Shown: positions 31,745 to 42,612 of the stretch, one piece after another
Layout of the letters: the number at the start of each line of letters is the position of its first letter
Numbering within the stretch: position 1 is the stretch's first letter
Source of the DNA: Dermatemys mawii
Lineage: Eukaryota > Chordata > Testudines > Dermatemydidae
Assembly: GCA_007922305.1 (NCBI GenBank)
Contig: ML677386.1
Coordinates: 9,556,222 to 9,620,221 of the forward strand
Length of the DNA stretch: 64,000 bases
Reading direction: 5' to 3'
Position numbers and translations under genes: made by a program
The notes under the pieces: model-generated
Told to the model about the DNA's origin: nothing
Databases searched by the model: none
What the model saw: the letters and a program-made list of their open reading frames with translations, nothing else

Positions 31745-33300
31745 AGTCTGATATTTTCTTTGATGAGTTCTTATTTACAAGGGTTAGATCCTGGGCAGAC
31801 TCTGTTAGGCCTTGTTTGGGGTGTAGCTCCTTAACTGTCTTTTACCACAATCTTAAGTGAAGGACACATTCACACAGTTTCAATGAGGTTTTAACTCAAC
31901 CTATGAGATTTAACCCAGCTCATAACAATACAAGCATGTTTGCATGTAGACTAACTACATGCACAAGGTAGCTTAGCACCTGCCTGGCAGTTATTTTTCA
32001 TGATATGTTACTTATTTAGAATGTGACAACAAAATGCATGTTTATGTATAAGAGTTAATTATGCCAATGATAAGGAAATCAAGATGATGTTAATGACCCA
32101 GTTTGCACTTAGGCTTGATTTTGTTTTAATTTGACTCATTGACTTGGAATCAATGAGTTTCTATGTGACTAAGGCAAACTCTGTTGTACATATGATGGAT
32201 CTCTTCAGACTGAACCACCCAAAGGAACACGGTAGCCTTTGTAAGGAAGGGCATGTCTTAAAGCATTTGCTCCCTTGTAATCATGTCAGAGTCAATAAAT
32301 ATTTATAGATGTGTCCTCTAGCTGCAACAGTATAGGTGGTTTTAATTAAAGAGGAAAGGATTCTGGATCAAGAAAGGAAGGGGAAATTGCAGCTTTGGCC
32401 TTCACTGTTGGAATACATTTTATTGACACAGGCTAGCATATATCGGTGCCTGTCATACTGCATGGGAATGTTGTTCCTTAGTTCCTTTATCGAGAATATT
32501 ATTCTTATTGTTACTTATATGGCACCATGAATAATGATAAACCTAGGACTTAACTTCAGCCACTTTCAAAGATAAATTTGTGAAGTTTGCAGAATTACAT
32601 GACAATTCAGTTACATACTTTGGGATGCTTTTGACGCCACCAAGATGGCTCATGAGCTTCACTTCTTCTGCCAAAAAACAAGACCAAGATAAGTGGCAGA
32701 CTAAATTGGAAACTCAGCATAGACAGCTCGAGGCTCAGTATAAATGTTTCTGACATTCCCACACATATGCTGAATTACTTGCAGTTAATCTGTGGCTTTC
32801 AGAATTGGCACATGAACAGACAGAGCTCATGCTCCTTCTGGCCCCAAAGAAACTTTACAGAGTGGAAAATGAAGCATGTAAATTATTAGTCCCTGGATCT
32901 GGGCAATTAGAGTGTTAGTGGATTCATACAAGCAATTTCAACAATCAGCAGAATGCTGTCGTATGCTCACAGCTTTCTGTATCTCACTGGACCAATCAGC
33001 ACTTAATGACAGAAACACAATATGCTGACTGAAATCCAGCTGTCCCAAATCACATTGGAGGAGCCTTTGAACTGGATTCTATTATTCTTTTATCAGTATT
33101 GTATGGAGGTCACAGGGAATTTGACTTTTCTGGGAAATTGGTGGAATTGAGAGACTTGTGGCTGAATGAACATTTTTCAGGCAAAAATTTGGTTGTGTGT
33201 TTGATTTTCACCTGACTTCAAATAATTCATTCAGAGGGATTCACTAGATAAATGGTTTCCACCATTTTAACTATGACAGTAAAATAATAGTGATGTTTTA
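31745..33300. other. No recognisable gene
   Basis: I see no gene or well-preserved repeat here, only weak traces near 32505-32560 of a common old repeat. Confidence 0.4.
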
Positions 33301-33304
33301 GGTA

Positions 33305-33422
33305 GGATGACCAGATGTCCCAATTTTATTGGGACAGTCCTGATTTTTGCATCTTTTTCTTATATAGGCCCCTATTACCCCCACCCCCATCCCAATTTTT
33401 TGCACTTGCTGTCTGATCACCC
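33305..33422. mobile_element. 118-bp MITE, GGGTGACCAGA type, copy 2
   Basis: Same length as the copy at 6434-6551 and TA-flanked, with one TIR mutation at each end (GGATGACCAGA ... TCTGATCACCC). Shared interior phrases include 'tttttcttatataggc' and 'ccccacccccatccc'. Confidence 0.8.
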
Positions 33423-33660
33423 TAATTTTAGGCAACTTTTTGTAATAAGTTTGGAAGATCTTGCACACATTTTCCTTAAATCAGGATAGCTTAAGATCTA
33501 GAAGTTTATGCTGGAAAACAAAACCAACCAGCAGAATTTGCATTAATTACATTTGAAATTCCTGCTAGTACATTTAACTAGGAAACACTAAGTCAAGCAG
33601 CAGTGGATTAACAGTTACAGGTGTACTGCACATAGAGCAGTTCAAGTACTGAAAACATTG

Positions 33661-33835
33661 GGCCTGATTATATTTGGCCTGTACTTTATGTAGACATTTA
33701 CATAAATACAAAGTGAATGTGTGAAAACAATATAAATGGGAGTAAAACACTAATATTCTGATATGGTAGTTTCATGCCCAATTTGCACTGGTATAAATGA
33801 CTACATGAAGTGCAGGACAATGGAAAAATCAGGCC
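33661..33835. repeat. 175-bp palindromic element with CATTG duplication
   Basis: It starts GGCCTGATTATATTTGG and ends with AAAAATCAGGCC; deeper in, 'tttatgtag' on the left faces 'ctacatgaa' on the right. CATTG is present on both sides (33656-33660 and 33836-33840). This combination suggests a DNA-transposon-derived fold-back element. Family unknown. Confidence 0.65.
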
Positions 33836-34014
33836 CATTGTGTGAATGAACGCTCATTTGAAACAGATGTTTAGGTTGATCATATTTATATCCCTCATCA
33901 CTTGCTATTCACAATCACTCAAATGAGATTTTGTTCCCACTAATGTTAGGGGAACAGTTGTAGGTTCCACGAACACTCTAATTCTGATACAAAAAAAGAT
34001 TATGCATAATATCT

Positions 34015-34092
34015 GGGGGCAGATCCTCAGGTGGCATGAACTCATAGCTCCATGAGTAAAACAATTTAAGCCATCTGAGGATCTGTTCCCTG
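34015..34092. repeat. Palindromic repeat related to 10793-10878
   Basis: 'gggggcagatcctcaggtggc' faces 'gccatctgaggatctgttccc', an inverted repeat of about 20 bp around 'catagctccatgag'. Confidence 0.65.
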
Positions 34093-34449
34093 TATCTGTT
34101 TATTTTTTCCTCATTCTCTTGTTTAAAAAGCATCAGCCACCAAATCAGGGAGCAGAAATAATACCACGTGACTTAGACAAGCATCCCCACACCATGCATA
34201 GTTAAAATGAACAGTTTGACCGCCACAGATTGAAGTTTTCAGACATACAGTAAATATGTGCGAAGAGCAGAAACATTAGCAAGACTCCTGTCTGAGTCAT
34301 GAACAGGAAGAGAGAAAGAACACTCTCCAGATTATTCACAGTTTGTCCCGTTCTAGTTACAGATATTGGCATGCTTTCCCATAATTATAGCTGAAATGCT
34401 TAGTAATAGTGACCATAAACTAATTACATTTAACATCCTTCTAGGGAGG

Positions 34450-34921
34450 TGTGGCAGGGCAGGGGTAAAACCCCTTGAATGCCCTGCCCCTGCAGGCTAA
34501 CCCCTGCTTTCTGGTAGGAGGGCCAGGGGCAAAGGCTTGAGGGAGTCCAGCTGAAAGCCCTAATGAGGGCTAGCTCACAGCATTAGGCTGGGGGAAGTAG
34601 ACACAGCTGAGGCTGGGAGCTGAGAGGGCTAGAAAAGCCCTGACTCATACTCAGTTGGGGCAGACCAGGCAGGGAATAGGAGGTTGCTACACTGTCTCCT
34701 TGCTGCAGGCAAGGTGCCTGGAGACCCAGGAACCAGGACAGTGGGGTAACTGTCGGGGGATTGGGGAGAACACTTTTTGTTGCACTGAAGCCAAGAAGTA
34801 AGCACTGTAAATAAAGGACACTTGGGTGAAACACAGAGAGGGTGTGAAGACCTTTATTTTGGATCAGCCAGAACACAGGGCGCAGGGGAAGGACATAGAG
34901 ACCCGTGTGCACTCTGTGACA
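34450..34921 (+). repeat. Solo LTR, 472 bp, GGAGG duplication
   Basis: The segment begins TGTGGCAG and ends TGTGACA, with GGAGG on both sides (34445-34449 and 34922-34926), a 5-bp target duplication. AATAAA is at 34810-34815. It is not alignable by eye to the LTRs at 18.0 and 23.1 kb. It is probably a gypsy-type or retroviral LTR left by recombination between two LTRs. The reverse-strand open frames over it are spurious. Confidence 0.8.
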
Positions 34922-34944
34922 GGAGGATAATACCCCCCCGCAAA

Positions 34945-36825
34945 AAAAAAAATCCATTGTGATAACTTTCAAAAGGGGAACAATGCAAAATGAGAGTGCT
35001 TGTTAGACAGAAATTAAAAGGACCTGTCACAAGGGTTAAATGCCTGCAAGCAGCATGGGGTCTATTTAAAAACACCATAATAGAGGCTCAGTCTAAATGT
35101 ATACTCCAAAGACAATAAGAGGATCAAAAGAATTCCACAATGGCTAAACAGCAGAGTAACGGAGGCCATCAGAGGCAAAAAAGGCATCCTTTAAAATTTG
35201 GTAGTCAAACCCTAATGAGGAAAATAGGAAGGACCAGAAACTCTGGCAGGCTAAGTGTAAAAATATAGTAAGGATGGGAAGGCCAAGAAAGGAACTTGAG
35301 AAACAACTTGCTAAAGATGCAAAAACTGACAGAGAATTTTTGTTAAGTACATTAGAAACAGAAAACCTTCCAAACAGTGGGCCCACTAGATGACCAAGGT
35401 GCTAAATGAGCACTCAAGGCTAAATGGATTCTTTGCATCGGTCTTTACTACAGAGAATGTGGGGGAGCTACCCACATCAGAACTATACTTTTAAAGTAAC
35501 AGATCTGAGGAAATGCCCCACATTGATGTGTTAATAGAAGAGGTTTCAGAACAAATTGATATATTAAACAATAAGAAGTCACCAGGACCAGATCACCATG
35601 TAAGTGTCCTGAAGGAATGCAAATATAAAAATTGCAAAAACTACTAACTGTAGTACATAAGTGATATCTGAAATCAGTCTCTACCAAATGACTGGGGGAC
35701 AGCTAATATAATGGCAATTTTTAAAAAGAGCTCCAGAAGCAATCTTGGCAATTACAGACCAGCAAATCTAACTTCAATACCAGACGATTTGGTAGAATAA
35801 AGAACAGAATTATCAGACACAGAGAGACACAATATGTTGGGAGAAGGGTCAACACAGCTTCTGTAAAGGGAAGTCATGCCTGACCTCTCTTTTAGAATTC
35901 TTTGGGGGTGTCAACAAGCATGTGGATAAGGGTGATCCAGTAGACACAGTGGATTTTCAGAAAGTCTTTTCAAGGTCTCTCATCAAAGGCTCTTAAGGAA
36001 ACTAAGGGCTGGTCCTCACTAGGGCGGGGGATCGACTGTAGATACGCAACTTCAGCAACGTTAATAACGTAGCTAAAGTCGGCTTCTCTACAGCCGACTT
36101 ACCTCCCGTCCTCATGGCGGGCGGCGGCGCACTCCCCCATTGACTCCGGCTTACTCCTCGCAGCGAGCTGGAGTTCTGGAGTCGACCTCGGTGCTGCTGG
36201 TAATCAACTTATCGCGTCCTGACAAGACCCAATAAATTGATTGCCAAAAGACCGATTTATGCCGTGCCAAGTGAAGACAAGCCCTAAGTAGTCCTGGGAT
36301 AACAGAGAAGTTCCTCATGGATCAGGAGCTGGTTAAAAGTTTGCAAACAAAGGGCAGGAGCAAATGGTCAGTATTTGCAATGGAGAGAGATAAATAGTGG
36401 GGTCCCTGAAGGATCTGCATTGGGGCCTCTGCAGTTCAACATATTCATTAATGATCTGGAAAAAGGAGAGAACAGTGAAGTAGCAAAGTTTGCAGATGTT
36501 ACAAAATTATTCAAGATAGTTAAGTCCAAAGCTGACTATGAAGAGTTACAAAGGGATCTCACAAAACTGGGTGACTCAGCAATGAAGTGGCAAAGGAAAT
36601 TCAACATTTCTAACTGCAAAGTAGTTCACAACAGAAAAAATAATCCAAACTATACAGATATAATGATGAGTTCTACATTAGCTGTTACCACTCAAAGAGA
36701 TCTTGGAATCTCTGTAGATAGTTCTCTGAAAAACATCTCAGTGTGCAGAAGCAGTCAGAAAACCTAACAGGATGTTAGAAACTATTAGGAAAGGGATGGA
36801 AAATAAGACAAAAAATATCAGTTAC
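34945..36825 (+). pseudogene. CR1-like LINE ORF2, interrupted by a Harbinger MITE
   Basis: A long decayed CR1 ORF2. Recognisable pieces in order: linker sequence around 35040-35300; NNKKSPGPD near 35565, the start of RT; KSCLTSLLEFF and the D-F-x-K-x-F motif near 35870-35970; then the MITE at 36006-36284; then a 130-codon frame 36375-36767 with SGVPEGSALGPLQF, FINDLE and FADVTKL, where the second catalytic Asp of FADD has become Val; then LGxxR-type tail to about 36825. Stops and frameshifts are frequent in the first half. It ends without the CR1 3' terminus. The subfamily differs from that at 5.4 and 41.9 kb. Confidence 0.85.
36006..36284. mobile_element. PIF/Harbinger-type MITE, 279 bp, inside CR1
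   Basis: TAA is duplicated at 36003-36005 and 36285-36287, as for PIF/Harbinger elements. Ends GGGCTGGTCCTCACT and AGTGAAGACAAGCCC are inverted with two mismatches in 15. The interior includes 'gatcgac', 'aacgttaataacgtagct' (itself a palindrome) and 'gtcgac' motifs and a CG-rich middle. Removing it rejoins CR1 sequence, so it is younger than the CR1 copy. Confidence 0.85.
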
Positions 36826-37320
36826 TGTGAAAGTTCAGTGACAGGAGCTAGACACAAAAGAGAGATGTTTCCAATGTGTTTGGGGGCTAATGTACACCAG
36901 TTGTTACCTGCAGACCAGAGTAAACGCTGGCAGAGCTTCTGAGGAGATTGTTTGGTAGCTAACAGACTGGGGCAACAGAAAGCTGACACCCAGTTTAGCA
37001 TCAGCAAGTCTCTCTCTCACTGAGGCGGGGAGGAGGGAGAATAATAAGGTGACTCACAGTCATGGGTGCCCTGAGAAAGCGTCATGAATGTGAGTATTAC
37101 ATGTTGCTATTTAAAGCTACAGAAATTAACAGGATTTGTTTTTAAGAGTTCTGTTAATTGCAATGGATAAAGGAGAGCAGAATATTGTAAATCAAAGCGC
37201 CGAAGTGCTATTGTACAATCTGTGCTGGTGTTTCACCATAACTGCTACAATAGAGAGACCAAAGATAGGTCAGACTTATTTACCTTTAGACAGTGGTTTT
37301 ATGCTAAATCCACAAACACC
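36826..37320. other. No recognisable gene
   Basis: No feature recognised. The last part before 37325 is AT-rich unique sequence. Confidence 0.35.
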
Positions 37321-37324
37321 CCTC

Positions 37325-37815
37325 CTTAGGAGAGGGTACTCAGCTGGGAAGTAGAAGACCTGAGTTCAAGTCCCTGCTCCAAATCCAGCAGTGGCAGGAT
37401 TTGAACTAATGTCTCCTGCATCCCAGCTGAGTGGCCTACCTATTAAGTTTGATGCTTTCTCTGTCCTGACCTTCTTGCCCCTAGCTAGGAGCATCCAGTA
37501 GACATGCTTTGAGAATACATACAGGATCAGGCCCTTCAGGTTAACAAAGCAGGGAATGCCTAGTTTGACATCCTACTCTAGGGCTGCTAGGCCTTTGGTT
37601 TCAATGAGGGCTCTGAGTAACTCATCAGCTGTGGGATGGCATCAGTACTTGGATGGTTTTGTGCATGCCCACTAACAGAAACATAGCTGTCCCACATTAG
37701 GGACTTAGGTGCCCATAGGGTTTGTCGGTAGTTTTGGGACTACCCATGGTGCCGAAATGTTGGATTTAGATACCTGAAGAGATAGTTAGGTGCCTCAGTA
37801 CCTTTGTGAATCTAG
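37325..37815. repeat. tRNA-like inverted repeat and attached old repeat
   Basis: 37325-37450 repeats the design of 30725-30925: 'ctcagctgggaagtagaaga', 'gagttcaagtcc' (B-box-like) then the inverted partner 'ggatttgaactaatgtctcc', 'catcccagctgagtggcc'. It continues into sequence with 'gacttaggtgcccatagg' and 'agttaggtgcctcagtacc', motifs typical of an old amniote repeat. Boundaries are uncertain. Confidence 0.55.
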
Positions 37816-38439
37816 CCTGTTGCGCATACTGTGAAACCCACAAGTTTGTAAAGATGACTCTGTTGCAGTGCTGACTTGCTGCTAGTGAGGCACTCATGTC
37901 TGACTAACAAACGGCATAACACTCACACTCCACAAGCCAGGAACTAGGTGTGTGTGTGTGGTGGGAGGGGGCAATGTGGTTGATTCCAAATCAGTTAAAA
38001 CTTCTCAATAGCCAAAATGCAATGGGGAGTGAAAAAGCCAAACGCCACCTCTTCCCCCTCATGACACAGCAGAGGCTCAGTGAAACAGGCAGTTCAGAAA
38101 GATATACGGCATTTCTCCTATGGGCCACAGATTGAAGAGAGGCTTGAATAGTTAACTCTATGCTATATAATCCAGGAATTCCCTAAATCTGTACTGTTTG
38201 GCTAGGACTGAAGACCCATAAGAGTGTTCTCTGCTATTCTATCCTAACACAATCTTGGCTTTCTCACTGTCTGGCCCTTTATGTAGGGCAGCAGTATCAG
38301 CCATTGGGTATTCCCACTGCTATATTGTGAACTGATTACCAGAAGTCACTGTGCTGCCTTCAGCTTCCTCATGATCCTACAAAGAGCCATTTGGAAAAGT
38401 ATTAACAGAAACCACAGTTCACTTCTTAGAAGTGGCTGC

Positions 38440-38640
38440 AACAAACATGATGACAGAAGTTTACACCACTTTGCAATTAAGTAGTGTATTTTATCTGCAA
38501 ATCTTGAAGGATCTAACACAAAAAGTTGTTACAGTACTCACCATTTTACAGATGGGGAAGCTGAAGTACAGAAAGTTTAGATACTTCATTCAGTGTTACA
38601 CAGTGAATCTATGGCACAGCCAACATACTTGGTCATCTGA
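38440..38640 (+). repeat. MIR/L2-like old repeat
   Basis: 'accattttacagatggggaa', 'ctgaagtacagaaagttta', 'gttacacagtgaatctatgg' follow the usual order with many substitutions. Confidence 0.6.
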
Positions 38641-38659
38641 GTCTTGCATGGTGGGTTTT

Positions 38660-40470
38660 TCTCTGGCCTGGTGAAGGCCTTGAGCGCTAGCCAACAACGC
38701 TCTGTAAACTTCTGAACCCTTGTTATCTCTCAAGGTCTAGTAGTAAGCCAAAGTATTGGAAAATTACAGGCATGCTCATCCCTCTAGTTGTTCACAAGGG
38801 AACCATAGAGGCTCGTCTTTTACCACCTATTATAATGAAGTAAACAAGTCTATTCATCACTGTCATGTATGATTCGTAGTATGTTTGTACTTAATAAAAG
38901 CGGCAAGCTGGGACTCTCCCAGGTCGCCTCCTTCCGCAAGCTGTCTCCGTCTGTTTCTTCCCGACAGCCTGGAAAGTTTGTAGGTGACCCCTGACTGCCT
39001 CCTGCTTTCACCAGCCTGATTTCCCTCTACTGCTCCCTCCTTCAGGGGCATCCTCTCCCTGCAGCTCTCAGCCTAGCTCTGGTCTTTCTCTAAGCTCTCA
39101 GCACTCTTTCCCTTTATTGATTCTGAACTCTACCTCTAAGGCTTGTGAACAAGCTTTATGGCTCCCAGAGCAGCCCCCACCCTCCTCATTAAACCATAGT
39201 GGTGCACACCTGACTTGGAACAGAAGTACTGAGCTCAATTTCACTTAAGGAGCTAGCTACGCTGTTACAGGGAGAAAAGCTGAGATGAACTCTTTCAGCT
39301 TTCTCATTTCAGTAATGCCAAATGGTTCATTCTGATAAGGTAAAACTATTTCACTTTTTATCACTTTACTTTAGCATTCTGATCAGTTCCCTCTAGACTG
39401 ATTTTAAATGTTTTATATGACATTGCATTTATTATTATGCTGTTTCTGCATTATCCAAGAAAGTGTTCTGATGTTTTCACACTGAATTTTTAGAATTTCC
39501 ATTCCTTGAGAAATTTTGACTTTTTATTCCAATTTGGAACACAAATAACATTCACAATATCAAAATTTCCCGCAGAATAGAAATTCCATGCTCAGACCAG
39601 GTCTCTGTATTAATGTGTGCATTGTGGCTTTATATTTCAGTCTGATTGTGACCCTTTCTTTGGCCTAGTAAATAAATAATGTCTCTTCTGACTGCTCAGT
39701 TACAGCATGTTGCAGGAAGTGTGCTCCTGTGGGGAGTTCTCTTTTATGGCCATGACATATTTCCTCCTAAAATTTAGCTTATTGAATTTCTCTTTGATTT
39801 CCTTTGCTGACCGGGCTTGTCAGAAAGAAACATGTAGCTTAATATCTCTACAGCAATAAGAACCTTCACAAAGTTGAGGAAGCAGTACTAAGATCATTCT
39901 GGAGAGAAGGGGGAGGGGAAATCCCCTTCTGACTTTTCCCTCTTTAACTCCAGTTCAGGGTAGAATCATGGAAATGGGAAACTTTTGAATGTGAAGGATT
40001 GTATTTTTCTTTTAATGCTTCCATGTTTCCTTCCATGCCTACCCACAAAAAAAATAAAATAAAAATAAAAAGTATTCTGCAGAATAGTATAGTATTCCTT
40101 CATTTTTAAGGGTTGAGCCACACAATAGGTTACCCAAATTGACTGGAGTTTGGGCTCTCTTATAAATCTCAACACAAGACAAAAGGTTTGATCTCAGTTA
40201 CACCAGTTTTAGTCCTCATTTACACCAATGTATATGGAAGAAGATCCATAACATACAAACTCTGATAGAACTGGAGCCTGTAGGTTGTTCCATTACTTTA
40301 ATTCACTTCCTGGATTTATAATACATTGGTGTTCCCTCCTCAACAGATTCAAATGCCCTGAAAGTGTCTTTAAACTGGCAACAGGGGGGAAAGGATCTGA
40401 TTAGCATCACTTACAACAGTAAATGGGAAAATCACAGAGTCCCAACCAACTGAAGAAGATGGCTATCAGT
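38660..40470. other. No recognisable gene
   Basis: AT-rich unique sequence with a CT-rich part around 38925-39080 and a palindromic scrap near 40195-40260. No gene supported. Confidence 0.4.
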
Positions 40471-40481
40471 AAGGTTTATGA

Positions 40482-40779
40482 CAGGGGTAGGCAACCTATG
40501 GCCTTCGGCATGCGAGCTGATTTTCAGTGGCACTCACTGCCCGGGTCCTGGCCACCCGTCTGGGGGACTCTGCATTTTAATTTAATTTTAAATGAAGTTT
40601 CTTAAACATTTTTAAAGCCTTGTTTACTTTATATACAACAATAGTTTAGTTATCTATTATAGACTTATAGAAAGAGACCTTCTAAAAACGTTAATATGTA
40701 TTACTGGCATGCAAAACCTTAAATTGGAGTGAATGGATGAAGACTTCGCACACCACTTCTGAAAGGCTGCTGACCCCTG
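40482..40779. mobile_element. hAT-type MITE, CAGGGGTAGGCAACC ends
   Basis: The 298-bp element starts CAGGGGTAGGCAACC and ends GGCTGCTGACCCCTG. Flanks gtttatga (40474-40481) and gtttaaga (40780-40787) match at 7 of 8. The interior is AT-rich with no coding capacity. Confidence 0.85.
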
Positions 40780-41191
40780 GTTTAAGATATGAAGGTCTTG
40801 TTGAAGAACCACAATAGGTGTGTTTGCTTCATCTGAAATAGAAACACCATAAGAAGGGAGATTGATTTGCGTGATATTCATGATTATGTTAAATCTTCCC
40901 TTCCTTCCCCCCACCCAGCAAAAACAAAAGAAAAAACATTCAGTGAAATTCTCTAGTAAAGAGGGATCATAGGGCTGCCCCATTTTCCTGGAGCATTAAC
41001 TTCATGACCAAATTAAAGGAACATTGGGCAACAGAGATTTTATTAAGCCGCAAATATCTCTCAGTGAAATGTCTATTGTTTAAGTCTGTGCCGCTATAAT
41101 CAGAAATAACCAGGGCTAGATTTTGGTTAACCACACTAAACTCTGAGGCTCATAAGGGTCCCACACCTTTCAATTTGATATACTCACATAC

Positions 41192-41263
41192 CTGAAATCC
41201 AGTGATGATGGCAACCATAAAGACTGGAGAGATGCTGCAGTAGATTATCCAGAAGAACCCATC
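41192..41263 (-). CDS. Candidate 72-bp host exon encoding a hydrophobic segment
   Basis: On the minus strand a 24-codon open piece begins after a textbook acceptor (CTGAT branch-site candidate, then a pyrimidine-rich tract ending CCCCTCCAG) and is followed by a near-consensus donor, GTATGTGAGT. The reading is DGFFWIIYCSISPV followed by FMVAIITGFQ, a hydrophobic stretch long enough to span a membrane. The length is a multiple of three, giving a phase 0/0 exon. It lies outside any repeat that I recognise. I do not recognise the gene. If real, further exons lie either in this window unrecognised or outside it. One alternative frame is also open, so the reading is not certain; chance resemblance to an exon cannot be ruled out. 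Confidence 0.4.
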
Positions 41264-41494
41264 CTGGAGGGGAAAATTAAGTGAGATCAGACAGTCTGTT
41301 AATAACACATTCACTGCTTTCCACTGCAGAGCTCTCAAGGTGCAAAACTTAAGATGTGCATGACTTGACAAGCCTATAAAGCACTTGCAATTAGAGTGGG
41401 TAGGTTTGGCACCAGCAAGAGGGTCAAAAGGTCCAGAGAAACAGTCATCTGAAAAGGGAAGTAGGAGGCACTTGTCACAGAAAGAAGTCCCAGG

Positions 41495-41892
41495 TGTCTG
41501 TCAGGAGGTGGGGTGTGGATAGGGGTCGGGGCAGTCAGGGGACAGGGAGCAGGGGGGCGTTGGATAGAGGGTTGGGTGCTGGGGGGTGGTTGGTGTGTGT
41601 GTGGGTCTCTGGAGGGGGTGGTTAGGGGGCATGGAGCAGGGGTGCTTAAATAGGGGGTGGGATCCCAGGGGGGTTGTTACGGGCAGAGGATGTCTGGAGG
41701 GTGCGGTCAGGGGACAAGGAGCAGGGTGGGGGTTGGATGGGTCAGGGATTCTGAAGGGGCAGTCAGGGGACACAAAGTGGGTGGGGGTTGGATAGGGGAT
41801 AGGGGCTAGGCTGTTTAGGGAAGCACAGCCTTCTCTACCCGGCCCTCCATACAATTTTGCAACCCTCTGGCCAAAAAGGTTGCCCACCCCTG
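41495..41892. mobile_element. G-rich hAT remnant
   Basis: It has repeated 'gtcaggggacagggagcagg' and 'ggttggataggg' phrases and ends GGTTGCCCACCCCTG at 41892, an end of the hAT type. The left end is missing and no 8-bp duplication is visible. Open frames on both strands (41501-41902 minus; 41586-41795 plus) simply follow the G/C-rich repeats. Confidence 0.6.
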
Positions 41893-42612
41893 GACTAGGC
41901 ACTGAGTGGCTAGGCAGCAGTTCTGCAGAAAAGGACCTAGGGGTTACAGTGGACGAGAAGCTAGATATGAGTCAACAGTGTGCCCTTGTTGCCAAGAAGG
42001 CTAATTGCATTTTGGGCTGTATAAGTAGGAGCATTGCCAGCAGATCAAGGGACGTCATTGTTCCCCTCTATTTGGCATTGGTGAGGCCTCATCTGGAGTA
42101 CTGGATCCAGTTTTGGGCCCCAGACAACACTGCACAGAGGATGTGGTAAAATTGGAAAGAGTCCAGCGGAGGGCAACAAAAGTGATTAGGGGGCTGGGGC
42201 ACATGATTTATGAGGAGAGGCTGAGGGAACTGGGGTTGTTTAGTCTGCAGAAGAGAAAAATGAGGGGGGATTTGATAGCTTCTTTCAACTACCTGAAATG
42301 GGGTTCCAAAGAGGATGGATCTAGACTGTTCTCAGTGGTACTAGATGACAGAGCAAGGAGCAATGGTCTCATGTTGCTGTGTGAGAGACATAAATTGGAT
42401 CTTAGGAAAAAATCTTTTTCACTAGGAGGGTGAGTGAAGCACTGGAATGGGTTACCTAGGGAGGTGGAATCTCCTTCCTTAGAGGTTTTTAAGGTCAGGC
42501 TTGACAAAGCCCTGGCTGGGATGATTTAGTTGGGGATTGGTCCTGCTTTGAGCAGGGGGTTGAACTAGATGATCTCCTGAGGTCCCTTTCAACCCTGATA
42601 TTCTATGATTTT
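41893..42612 (+). pseudogene. CR1-like LINE 3' end (ORF2 end and 3' UTR)
   Basis: Same subfamily as 5380-6310, here with the true 3' part. Frames 41880-42149 and 42113-42433 contain [37 protein letters not shown] and [15 protein letters not shown], then LERVQRRATKVIRGLGHMIYEERLRELGLFSLQKRK, the standard CR1 ORF2 C-terminus, split by a frameshift near 42130. After the stop the 3' UTR follows, with 'ggaatctccttccttagagg' and 'ctagatgatctcctgagg', ending in 'attctatgattttatgat', the short tandem CR1 terminus. A typical 5'-truncated CR1, directly abutting the hAT end on its left. Confidence 0.92.

Noticed and set aside
34583..35078. Minus-strand frames of 129 and 74 codons
   Set aside because: They cover a solo LTR and neighbouring CR1 in antisense; no domain.
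41192..41263. Assigning the candidate exon to a transporter such as an SLC6-type protein
   Set aside because: The W...SP spacing is off by one residue and the match is too short; the gene is left unnamed.
41501..41902. 133-codon proline-rich minus-strand frame
   Set aside because: It is the complement of tandem G-rich hAT sequence; residues (P, T, H, S) simply reflect base composition.
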